Part shown: piece by piece, positions 12,680 through 23,644 of the stretch
How positions within the stretch are numbered: position 1 is the stretch's first letter
Layout: every line of letters begins with the position of its first letter
Assembly (NCBI GenBank): GCA_009767595.1
Contig: VSDK01004430.1
Coordinates: 86,960 to 150,959 of the forward strand
Source of the DNA: Symbiodinium kawagutii
Lineage: Eukaryota; Sar; Dinophyceae; Suessiales; Symbiodiniaceae
Length of the DNA: 64,000 nt
Reading direction: 5' to 3'
Program-made: the position numbers and the translations under genes
Notes under the pieces: generated by a model
What the model was told of the DNA's origin: nothing
The model's input: only the letters and a program-made list of their open reading frames with translations
Databases searched by the model: none

Positions 12680-15600
12680 GATGTCAAGTTGGAAACAAAT
12701 TCTTTTACCCAAAAAACACAATGCCATGTGCACTTAGGATGGGCTGATCTATTGGAGAGACTGGCTACTTTGAAGCGAACCCCGCACACTGCATGCAGAG
12801 CACTTCATGCTCTGATTCGCCAAACTGGTGCGTGTTTGCCTATCAAGATTGATGTTGCCCTGGTCACCATCAAACGGCTAAAACCTCTTCGAACTTTTGA
12901 AGCATACTGGCCTTTCTTACATATGCAAAGTTGGACCTCTTACCTGTTGGAGCACTACCCCAGAGTTCTGTTGGGAGGACATCAACTAGTGGATGAAGAT
13001 GGGTGGGGAACCATGTTCCACACTTTCTGGACCAGGTACCAGTCCATTGACCCGGATCACTGGCTCTTCTCGTCAGGTATCAGCTGGGAAGGATGCGTGC
13101 CAATAGCTTTTCATGGGGATGAGGGAAGATCATCTGGCAAAATCCCGTTCCTGGTGCTGTCATTTCAACCAATTATCAGCTTTCGAGGAATGGATGTATG
13201 CAATGATTCGTCGCACTTGGGTTTGGACATGTGAGCCATTTTACTATTTCTATCAATGATTTGTGTGTTACTATATTGTGAACTGATCTGATGGGTGCTC
13301 TTTGGTTGTCATGTGTGGGTTTGTCCATCAATCATCATGGATAATTTCCATTTGTTCTGCCACCAAAAATTTTTGGGGGAATCATCTGGTTGGGGATATT
13401 CCTGATTTTTGGGCACACCCACATGTGTGAAATTGGTATGTTTTACCATGTTGATTTGCTTTGTTTTGCGATTCATGATGCCAAGGCATTCTTTCACCAC
13501 CCGATTTCTGCTCACTTGCATACGGTCCAAGTTGTTCTACAAGGAGAAAACTACTGATGACATCTTTGTGGAAATTGCCAAACAGGCCAATGGTATGTGC
13601 CGCAATGGTTTGAGAGTTTCTTTGAAACAACTTAGCATGATTTTGATACTGGCTAGTGTATTGTTGAAAACTACATTCTTCTAAACATGCCTCAACGAAA
13701 CCATTTGACAGGACTTCCCATCAAATTAAGCATGAGGCTAAGTTCAGGGTGTATCATGATGCATCACTGAATGCATGTAGATGTGCATGTTCCAGTTGTG
13801 ATGGTTGGCAGCAACTTAGGTCAGCGCCAATCGAACCATCAGGCTTGTGCCAATTGGTGTCAAGGGTGATTGGGCTTTTGCACGGAAGGCCACTGGTGTG
13901 CAGGTGGTTATGTAAGATTTTTTTTTTGATACTTGGTGCTTTCAAGATTTTGGTACCTCAATAGGTTCTGATGGTCCTAGGTTTGCCCCACTTTGATACT
14001 AGCTGGGATACACCATATTGTGTTTTTTTTGGCTTGGGGTGATACAATCAACGAGGCTTACAAGCTCCTGACCGGCTGGACAAGCAAGCGAATCTGTCAT
14101 TTGTGTTCGTCGGTGGATTGGGAAAACCCTACAAGAACTTCGTGTTGGTATTCTCATTCTGATGCGCAATCTCCATTTAAGCCTGGACCACCATCACCCC
14201 TGTTGCTGATTCCTGGATGTGATGATAGCCGCTACATGACCCTTGATTTTTGCCATGCATTCCACCTGGGCTATGGAATTGACATGGCAGCTTCTACCAT
14301 TGTCCTCCTAGCAAAGTTGGGCATGTTTGGTGAGGGTGGCTTAGATGCCAAATTGCATCAAGCTTTCACTGAATTCATTGGATGGTGCCATGTGAACCAA
14401 AGGGTCACCAGCATATCTGATTTCTCAAAGCTGAATTTTGATATGGCTTCGACGCTTGGTCTGCTCCTATGCATATTGTCTTATTTTGACTGGCAGTATA
14501 ACCTATCACGTTTGATTCTGTTTTGACAAATTATGGTCTAGCCAAATGATTGGAATTTTCACCAGGTTGGAAATCAATTGATTAATATCAATCTGTGATT
14601 TTGGTCAATTTATACCTTGTCCAATCATACAAGCATACCCGGTTGAAGAAGCACATAGGTTACCAAATACATATGGGTATTGATCCAAAGCGTGGCTGCA
14701 ACCAAGGAACAACAGTTTCCCAACAAGTCTTAATGGCAAGGCATACGACACGGCAGTGGTCCTGGCCTGGTTGCAGGAATCCATGGCACCGATGGTTTGT
14801 GTTTCTTGACCAGTGGCGTGTCATTGCTGTGCTGCTGGCTGTTTGTTTGTTTGGTTTGTTTGGTTTGGTTGGTTTTGTTGATTGATTGGACTGGCTTGGT
14901 TGGCTTGGTTGGTTTGGTTGGTTTGGCTTGGTTGTTGTGGATGGGCTTGGTTGGTTGGTTTGGTTGGTTCAGTTATTTCGTTAGCTAGCTATAGGTAGTT
15001 AGTTTGTTTGTTTGTTGGTTAGTTGGTTAGTTGGTTGGTTGGTTGGTTAGTTGGTTAGTTTGTTAGTTAGTTAGTTGGTTAGTTGGTTAGTTGGTTGGTA
15101 AGTTAGTTGGTTGCTTTGTTAGTTAATTATAGTTTGTTTGTTTGTTAGTTATTTACTTAGTTAGTTAGTTTGGTTGGTTGGTTGGTGTTGGTTGGTTGGT
15201 TGGTTGGTGGGTTGGTGGGTTGGTGGGTTGGTGGGTTGGTTGGTTGAATGATCTTATTTGTCTCTTTGGTTTGTTGGTTGGTTGGTTCAATGGTTGCGCT
15301 TGGGCTGTGATGAAACATCGAACCCCGAATGTTTCTAAGGATAGCCCATTATTTCGCATGGCCAAGTACATGGTCAACTGCACCAATGTGTTTTTTCGGA
15401 TTTGCCGATCGAGTGGAATCTTCCTCTCTGGGATTGACCGTGCTACTGCCCTTGCCAATGGCATGGACATGAATGATGCTTTGCTATGTGTTTTCTTTAG
15501 TTTTTCTTCTGGCTAGATCAATGTGTCTCTTTCAGCTTCAGCTCTGATCATGCTAGCTGCAGCGGCTGAGCCAAGGAAGCATTTGCAAGGATGGCTTCGA

Positions 15601-15977
15601 TGTGCTTCTCTGACGGTGTGAAGCTGTACCGCTTGCGCCCAAAATTTCACTTGGGATGCCACATCGTGCTGGGACTGGAGTGTGGGGGAGAACACTCCCT
15701 GAACCCGGTGTGTTTCTAAGCAATGGAAATATAGCATCATATTGTTTTGACGTGCTAGCTAACCCCATCAGGGTGGCTTAGCATTTCTGTTTTCAAACCC
15801 AACCAATGATTTTTTCCTATGTGTACCCATAACTGAGGCTTTGGATGTTGGCAAGATGAGGATCACATAGGCAGAACGAGTCGACTTTCGAGAAGTTGCC
15901 ATGCAATGCTGGCATCTACCAGAACAATTCAGAAGAGCTTGTATTTATACCGCCAACAGTTGGAACAATTAGGATGA
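12680..15977 (+). CDS. Gene D: large multi-exon protein with three conserved acidic motifs, plus copy (possible DDE-type recombinase)
   Basis: Exons read by eye: about 12680-13200 (HYPRVLLGGHQ, then IAFHGDEGRSSGK); about 13487-13590 (TTRFLLTCIRSKLFYKE); about 14038-14460 (GDTINEAYKLL, CHLC, then TLDFCHAFHLGYG and a long helical segment); about 14692-14793 (NGKAYDTAVVLAWLQ); about 15345-15480 (FRMAKYMVNC...SGIFLSGIDRA); about 15590-15705 (FSDGVKLYRLRPKFHLG...SLNP); and about 15855-15977 (DEDHIGRTSRLSRSCHAML, stop TGA). Each block has its counterpart, in the same order, in D' on the minus strand. The HGD, (K/L)DxxHxxxLG and (E/D)D-x-IG-x(3)-SR motifs survive in both copies despite heavy divergence. 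Three spaced acidic residues plus a CxxC pair would fit an RNase-H-fold DDE transposase, but this is inference; no family assignment can be made by eye. The 5' end is uncertain. A long TTGG-rich microsatellite sits in the intron before the 15.35 kb exon. Confidence 0.68.
14838..15290 (+). repeat. TTGGT/TTAGT-rich microsatellite in an intron of gene D
   Basis: About 450 bp of GTTG, GGTT and TTAG tetramers and pentamers in shifting phase, strongly G+T on the plus strand and almost free of C. Runs of GGTTGGTTGG could form two-layer G-quadruplexes. It interrupts the gene between recognisable exons and is absent from the D' copy. Confidence 0.9.
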
Positions 15978-17622
15978 TTGTGCCAAGAGGGCACATACCT
16001 TGGAAACCTTTCAGCTGACGAGGCAAAAAAAAGTGAAATCGATCAATTCTGGTCCAAACAGTGCAAAACAACCATTCCTTGCTTAATCGGGCAGAAAACC
16101 CAAACGACCAGAATTTCCTGGTAGATTGATGGTCCAGGTATATATATATATATATAGAACTGTTGGTTGAAGTTGGTTGTTTTATTATTGCCGCGATGTC
16201 GATCTGAGTGCTCTTGCTCTCCGATTTGAGGCAATCTTCTTTTTCTGAGCTGCTGAATCCTCATGGACTCTTGGTGCACATCTTCGTTTCACATTTCTGG
16301 GGCCACCTCTATAGCAGCTCGGCCTTAGGTCTTTCCTTTCAGCCAACTGTTGTGAGGCAACTAGTCTAAGAAGCCTGGGCTTGGTGATTTCTCAGACCAA
16401 CTGGAAGGAAGATGAAAAATGTACGTCAGCTGGCTTGATCAATTTCTGGTCACTTCACTTGAGGCAGCACACTTTTGGCGCTCCAACTGTGGGCCACGAA
16501 GCATTATCCGAACTTCGCTCGGCATCCGCAGTCAGTGGTGTGCTGGATTTGTAATTCGGCAGAGATGAAGATCGACTTATATCAACATCCTGGAGTAGAA
16601 TATCCCCCGACCATTGTTTTTTTTTGTTTGCTTTGGATGGTCCAATAGCTTTTATTCAGCATCTACTCCAGGATCACAATATATCTCCAACCGCGGCTCG
16701 CCTGGCCGTGAGGTCTTTTTGCTCTCAACCAGCACGCCGTGGTGGACGAAGTCGGTGAGAAGCCTATGCAGGGGCCTTTCAACGCAGCGTTGGCGCAAGC
16801 AGCAGGTGGTGCAGTGATGGTGCCGTGGAGTCCAATTCATTAGTCTGTTTGAAATCGAGAGTGTTTTTGTGCCACCAATGCGCTTGTATCAGTTCTGTTT
16901 CGGCTACTGATCCATGATCATGATTTGTCCGTGGGAGACTGTTGGCACAAGTCCTTTGATGCCTTTTGCCTTTTGTTTTGCCGCAGTGACAGCCGGTGGC
17001 CTTAAGCCGCTTCTGTGGAGAGGTGCTGGACGAAAGCGTGAACCCGTTCAAGCGCATATGGTGCCTTTTCGAAACCTGGCGGCTTGGAGATTTGCAACGG
17101 CCCTTCGAGCTGATATGTGACTCGGCCACGATCTTTAACTAGATAGCGCTTGCAGCGTGTCGCAGTCCAAAGCTCACATGACTATTACACGTTTTGATGT
17201 ACGTTTTGATCTCATTTTTTGCGATTGATCCACAAGCTGCTTTCAGCGGTGCCACGGTGTTCGGCAATCTAGTCGATGTTGGTGTGCACTATTTGCATCA
17301 GGCCAGCAAGCATAGCTGCACTGTTATAAATGTTTCTTCGACTCCTTCAAATCCAAGGCGATTTGGGCTCGTTGTCGGATTCAGCAGGCTTAGTCCGTGG
17401 CTCACGAGCAGAACAAGCCAAGATGCAGCAAGCGACGTGTGAAGCCTTGTGGAGCATGTCGGCCAGCGACTTGATTCGCAAGTGCATGCAAGTGCCATGC
17501 AAGTGCCATGCAAGCGCCATTGTGCAGTTTTTGAGTGCGGTCAAATTGTTGCTCCAATGAGTTGTTTTTGAAAGATGGGTTTGTTTTGTCAAAAGCGGTG
17601 GTGTCATCTGGACTCCCTGAAG

Positions 17623-20031
17623 GCAGGGCGCAAAGCTCAGTAGCAGCCGACAAGTACAGCATTTGGGCCCACCTTGCACGGAGGGATTACCACATCGAGA
17701 AGGTACGTGGCCATCGTGCCAAGGAAAAAGTATTCAGTGAGATCGCAGAAAAACATGATTTAGATGATTATTGTTTCCGTGACTTCAACCGACACATGCA
17801 ATCCCTGCTTTCCACGAGCCTCCTTCGGACTTTGTTGGGCAGTTCGGATTTCAGAGCAGCTGCTCAGTGTTGCCTCCACGGGGCATCCTTCAATGAAGAG
17901 CAGTTGGACAAGATCTGGGCAAATTTCGAAAGCGAAAACGACAGAGCCACTTGGCTAAGCCAAATGGCGAAATTCACAGCGGATGCTGGGAATGCATGGC
18001 TCCTGCGTTGTCTTCTAAGACACGGAGCCAATGCAGGACTCAGTGTCAGCCGCGAAGGTATGACAAACCTGCTGAATTTGGGAGCCGGAAGTGGCGACGA
18101 GTCTGTTGTGAAGCTGCTGCTCGAGCACGGGGCTGATGCCAGGGCAGGAAACAATGATGGAGTGACAGCCTTGATGTTTGCAGCTCAAGGCGGCCACAAA
18201 CTCACAGTGAAACTGCTCCTTGAGCATGGAGCTGACGTCATGGCAGCAAACATTTGGGGAGTGGCGGCCCTGAAGAATGCAGCTGCAAACGGCCACGAAC
18301 TGGTTGTGAAGCTGCTGCTTGAGCATGGCGCTGATGCCAGGACATCACGCCATGATGGAGAGACAGCCCTGACTTGAGCATGGAGCTGATGTTAGGGCAG
18401 CACGCAATGATGGAATGACAGCCCTGACAGAAGCATCCTTTAATGGCCATGAGCATGTCGTGAAGCTTCTGCTGGAGAATCGAGCTGACGTCATGGCAGC
18501 AAAAAATAACGGAGAGACAGCCCTGGTGCGTGCAATTGGTGGTGGCCATGAGCGTGTCGTGAAGCTGCTGCTTGAGCATGGAGCTGATGCGAAAGCAGCA
18601 CGCAATGATGGAGAGACGGCCCTGATGGGAGCAGCTCAAGGTGGCCACGAACTCTCACTGAAGCTGCTTCTTGACCATGGTGCTGATCCCAGGGCAGCAG
18701 ACAATGATGGAGAGACAGCACTGATGCAAGCAGCTGCAGGTTGCCATAAGCGTGTCGTGAAGCTGCTTCTAGAGCACGGTGCTGATGCTAGGGTAGCACG
18801 CAATGATGGAGTGACAGCCCTGATGCTTGCAGCTCAAGCCGGCCACGAACTCGCAGTGAAACTGCTACTTGAGTATGGAGCTGATGCCATTGCATCACGC
18901 AATGATGGACTGACAGCCCTGATGTTAGCAGCTCAAGATGGCCATGAGCGTGTCGTGAAGCTGCTGCTAGAGCATGGAGCTGATGTAGGGGCATCACGCA
19001 ATCATGGACAGACAGCCCTGATGGATGCAGTTGACCATGAGTGTGTGGTGAAGCTGCTTCTGGAGCACAGCGCTGATGCTAGGGCAGCACGCAATGATGG
19101 AATGACAGCTCTAATGTTGGCCGCGGAATGCGGTCATGAACCCGTTGTGAAGCTGCTGCTAGAGAGTGGCGCTGATGCCAGTGCAGCAAGCAATGATAGA
19201 GTGACAGCCTTGATGCAAGCAGCTTTTCGTGGCCACGAGAATGTCGTGAGGTTGCTGCTGGAGCATGGAGCTGACATCATGGCAGCGAAAAATGATGGAG
19301 AGACAGCCCTGATGCTTGCCGCACAAGGTGGTCATGAACCAGTTATGAGGCTGCTTCTTGAGCATGGAGCTGATGCCAGGGCAGCACGCAATGATGGAGT
19401 GACAGCCCTGATGCAAGCAGCTATTTGTGGCCATGAGCCTGTCGTGAAGCTTCTGCTAGAGCATGGTGCTGATCCCAGGGCAGCAGACAATGATGGAGTG
19501 ACAGCCCTGATGCTTGGTGCAAAGGAAGGTCATGAACCAGTTGCGAAACTGCTTCTTGAGCATGGGGCTGATGCCAGGGCATTACGCAATGATGGAGTGA
19601 CAGCCCTGATGCAAGCAGTTGTTTGTGGCCATGAGCCTGTCGTGAAGCTCCTGCTGGAGCATGGAGCCGACGTTATGGCAGCACTCAATGATGGAGTGAC
19701 AGCCCTGATGCTTGCAGCTCAAGGTGGCCACGAACTCGCAGTGAAACTGCTGCTTGAGCATGGTGCTGATGCCAGGGCAGCGAAAAATGATGGAGAGACA
19801 GCACTGATGCAAGCAGCTGCAGGTGGCCATGAGCGTGTGGTGAAACTATTGCTTGAGCACAGGGCTGATGTCACAGTGGCACGCAATGATGGAGTCCTGG
19901 CCCTTCAGGTTGCAAGACACGAACCGGTTGTGAAGCTGCTGCTCGCAGCAAACAATGATGCCATGGACCAGTTCTTGGCACAGCTGGCTTTTTGCAGAGA
20001 TTCCTCTGCCACGACTACTACAAGTGGTTGA
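17623..20031 (+). pseudogene. Ankyrin-repeat gene, copy 1, with internal frameshift
   Basis: An upstream exon is likely at about 17,374-17,480 (GLVRGSRAEQAKMQQATCEA), conserved in copy 2. After an AG|G acceptor at 17,622 the main exon encodes RAQSSVAADKYSIWAH, a helical N-terminal domain (FNRHMQSLLSTSLLRTLLGS, AWLLRCLLRHGANAGL) and then 33-residue ankyrin repeats of the pattern NDGVTALMLAAQGGHE-x-VVKLLLEHGAD. Three repeats and part of a fourth are read up to a TGA at 18,375-18,377; the frame resumes one base over at LEHGADVRAARNDG and continues with about 16 more repeats to the stop at 20,031. The break looks like loss of part of one repeat between short matching bases. The last repeat is followed by a Ser/Thr tail like that of copy 2. 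It could be an assembly error, but as read it is a broken gene. Ankyrin stacks bind proteins; no partner can be inferred. Confidence 0.75.
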
Positions 20032-21624
20032 TCCATGTTGATCCTGTGACTCTCCGGAGGGTGAAGCCATGCAGCGTTCCATTCGGTTAGATGGCCCGGC
20101 AGAAATTGCCAAATTCGAAGATTGTGACCGGTTTAGGCACTCAAAAGAATTGTTCCGCGGAAGGCTTTCACCGTGTGTCTAGGTTTTTGGAAGCACTGCG
20201 CTGATCCTTTTCATTGCTGGGACTGTGGGCCGCCGGCCAAGCAGTGGAATAGAAGTGAAGAGTTCACTTTGGGCACGTTGACCACCAAAAGATTAGACTC
20301 GAAAGCATTGCAACAACTTCCAGCCTTTTCATTCTTTTTCCGGGGCCGAACTTCATAATCTACCTGGTTTGCTGTGAGCAACCAATCGCAGAACCAACTC
20401 GCAGTAGGGATTGGAAGTGGTTCAAGCATACTCATAGACATAAGGAAGATGAGGCCGTAAAAGCCAAACATTGAGCCAGCTGAAGACACGTATGCAATGG
20501 CCATTGCTGTCACTGGAAGTGCATGGTGGGACGCATTGCTGGGACGGCCAGGCCAATGAATCGGTGGGCGCAATGACCACCAAGGCGCAATGACCTCCAA
20601 TGGGTGCATTGCAGTGCCCACCAAGAGATCACGACTTCCAGCTTTGTTGGGCGGAGCTTCATAATCTGCATGGTTGACATGACATAGTCACCAATCGCGG
20701 AACAAATTCGACCTATGGAATCTTGTGGACACCATTGAGATCCATAGGATCATAGGGATGTAAGGGCTGTAAAAGCCACACATTGTGGCAGCTCAAGAAA
20801 CGTATGCAACGGCCATCGCTGCTTGTGCGAAGGTGATGCAGGCTTGGGATGGCAACCATGATGCCACCACAATGACCAAACCAACAACATCCAACCAAGC
20901 CTTAGAGCTCATCCAGGAATCGGCAACAGCCAATGCCATGCTTGATGATTATTGACCATTGGTAATGGCATTACAATGATTGTTGATTGTTGGTGATGGT
21001 TAAAATGATGTCCAGTGATGATTTATGATGTGTGTTTGCGATCATGGAGCGTTGATGATATTAAAGCATGCTTGAGCATGCTCAATGTTCATTCATCATT
21101 GGTTTTCATTGTCTCCAGGCAGGGTCGCTGGCTGACCTCATGAAAATTGAATGTGCAGTCATCATTAGGATGATTCGAAGTTTTGGCTAAACACGGATGG
21201 TTGGTGGTTGAAGACAAACGCTGGTCATGTTTTAAAGAAATGGGAGATTTATAGTTACACATTGACACCCCCATTTCTTCTGGCACATCGCGAGCTATGT
21301 CTTCATGATCTTTATGGCTAAAGCGATGATGGTTTATTTACATGGGCCTACGATTAGCACACATCATTAACCCTTTATTGTAACCAACCATCCCTAACCA
21401 TCAATCATTCACCGGTTGATTATGGTCAATGAGGTTTGCTTATCAACGTCATTTTAGTGCAAACCTAGTGGTTTACCCGTTTTACTTTCGGAATGGCATG
21501 TGGGCTCCAAGCAGCACGCTGCAGGGCAGACTGGGAGGTTGCCAGCTACCAGCTATGGAAGCAGATCAAGGCCACGTGGTTTGTTGAAGTTGGTGCGATG
21601 CCATGACGTGCCACAGGTTCTCTA

Positions 21625-21659
21625 NNNNNNNNNNNNNNNNNNNNNNNNNNNNNNNNNNN
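21625..21659. other. Assembly gap (35 N)
   Basis: Thirty-five consecutive N, directly before a TCA microsatellite. The true length is unknown; the gap probably reflects collapse of the simple repeat. Confidence 0.99.
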
Positions 21660-21683
21660 TCATCATCATCATCATCATCATCC

Positions 21684-21725
<42 letters not shown>

Positions 21726-21726
21726 C
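21660..21726 (+). repeat. (TCA)n microsatellite
   Basis: About 22 TCA trinucleotides with one CCT interruption, following the assembly gap. It is not present at the matching place in the second segmental copy. Confidence 0.95.
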
Positions 21727-22537
21727 TATGTATTTTCCTCAGTTGTTTCGTGCTGCAATTTATGAAACAAAATTATTTGCTGAAGCGACCCCTTTTATTG
21801 TTCTTTTTTGTGTGTTCTGCGCATTGCCTATGACCAGAGTCTGGATTCGGATAAAACAGTTGGTCCGGTCCAGCCCATGATTTTTCGGACTTGATCCCTG
21901 CGCAAAGATGTTTCAGATCGCGTTGCAACATGATCCCATGGTGGTTGCAAAATGTTGGAAATATAGCAGCTTAAAATCATGGGGAGACATCCAAAATCCT
22001 TTTACATTTGCAGGGAAGTGCTTGTGACCATGCAGCCGCTAGAGGAAGATTCTTCTGATGGTGGGCATCCCATTGACTCCAAGACCTCGGTTTTTCACCT
22101 GTGAAGCATGCAGACCATGCGCATGTGTGAGCATGTGTGAGCACCTTGACATGGTGGAAATCGCATCCCTTTTCCAACCCTTTTTGTGGGGGCACCTTTG
22201 CAGTCATCAGGTTTCAACCTTGCCAGTGTGGCGGATTCAGGGGCCATCATGTTGTGGTGTTCCAACCATCATTTAAAGGATAACCGTCAGAGGATAACCG
22301 CTATTCAGAGCTGGGAACCACCAGTGACTGTGAGGGTACACCATTCTTGATTGTGAGTTACATAAACCATAGACGGTAGACGGTCTTGAACCAAGAGACA
22401 AGAAGAAGCTAAGAGACAACAAGAAGGACTTTTCAGGGTATATTGAGGGCTCTTGTACTACCGTATTATTATAGAGCAGAAATTCACATATCATGCTCAT
22501 CTGTAATGAACTCAATCGCGTTTATTGTTTGCCCAGG

Positions 22538-22727
22538 ACCTCCAACATCAGCAGACACTTCCATTGCTGTTTTGAGTCGGTCAACCCTTCATGCACCCCA
22601 TCATCACCACCGCGAAGGTCACCTCCATGTGGCGGCCGGGCAAAGCTTAGCCGTTGCCAACTTGATGGCCTTCGGATTCGCACCAAGGCAGCCTTCGTTG
22701 GGAGATGTTGTGTTTCTGGTTGAGTGA
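22538..22727 (+). CDS. Possible exon, unknown protein
   Basis: After a CCCAG acceptor the frame reads GPPTSADTSIAVLSRSTLHA, a His run (PHHHHREGH), then AAGQSLAVANLMAFGF and a stop at 22,725-22,727. It is protein-like in composition but has no counterpart elsewhere in the window and no recognised domain. Confidence 0.25.
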
Positions 22728-23644
22728 GGATCCTTAAGTAATCTTGGATTTGTTGTAAGGTCTACCAAATTCTACCAACTTCAAACAACCAGATTTGAAC
22801 GGGTTGGACCTCTTTTGAAACCAAATCAGTTGGGAAAGAGAGACACCACACAACCCATCTAAACTCGGATAGGTTTCCATGATGGCTTTTGATATGGAAT
22901 CGATTTGTGATGGTGGTGGGTGATTTCGATTCCCGTTTGGGCAAAGTGATGCTTATCGAGAATGGACGTTGAACCACAACTATAAAAACCAAATGTGTTC
23001 TCTCATTTTCTCCATTGATCTACAGTACATAGCTCAAATTTCAGAGACAGTGTTGAAAGTGTATTTCACTGAAGTTAGGCCAACATCGGGAGCTAAAACG
23101 AGCATGCAATGATTTTTCCCTGTGACCTTTCAGCCCGGGAATCCCGCTTGAGCCTTTAGTGAGCTTTGATGGTAAAATGGCTGGGAGGTCAAGACAGTAT
23201 GAGTATGATTCATGATGATTCATGATTCCTCTAGATTTTTAAACATTTCCCATTCTTGAAGAATCTGGTAGAAGATATAAGCATACATGTAAGGCAGAAA
23301 GTGTTTCATTCAATTCATTTAATCATCCAGCCGTCACCCAACCTATATCCACACAGAGGTATGCAGGCACGATTTTGCTCCGCAAGCCCCCAACAAATCC
23401 CACAATAGTATGCACTGGCAATTTCACATAGCAATCAGAGCTATCAGATATAGCATGATATAGCTGTATCTCCCAGAATATACCTGCCGTACCTGCCGCT
23501 CCCAGCTCCACCAGGTGCTTCCTGATGGGATCTATGAATGATTTGCTGCGGTTTGGTGGCAGGGGAAGGACAGCCGTTTGAGAGTCATATCTATCGTTGC
23601 ACCCATGCAGGGGACGACGGTCTGAGAGTCGTTTGCTGAATTTT

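Larger units (their letters stand above)
16150..22300 (+). repeat. Segmental duplication, ankyrin region, copy 1
   Basis: This stretch is repeated in direct orientation at about 46,800-52,440 (offset about 30.6 kb). Easily seen matches are the block with GAGGCAATCTTCTTTTTCTG at 16.23 and 46.87 kb, the 17.4 kb exon-like segment, the whole ankyrin gene, the GGCCAATGCCATGCTTGATG-like block near 20.93 and 51.26 kb, and the GGAGGCAGATCAAGGCC-like block near 21.56 and 52.05 kb. The flanks of the ankyrin gene are largely non-coding. Edges are approximate. Confidence 0.85.

Noticed and set aside
16043..16279. Minus-strand frame HQESMRIQQLRKRR shared with 46.71-46.95 kb
   Set aside because: Similarity follows from the segmental duplication; no splice or start evidence on the minus strand, and nearby genes are plus.
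18015..19830. Chain of minus-strand frames over ankyrin gene 1 (and 48,403-50,606 over ankyrin gene 2)
   Set aside because: They mirror the 99-bp ankyrin repeat and break irregularly; the plus frame has the family pattern.
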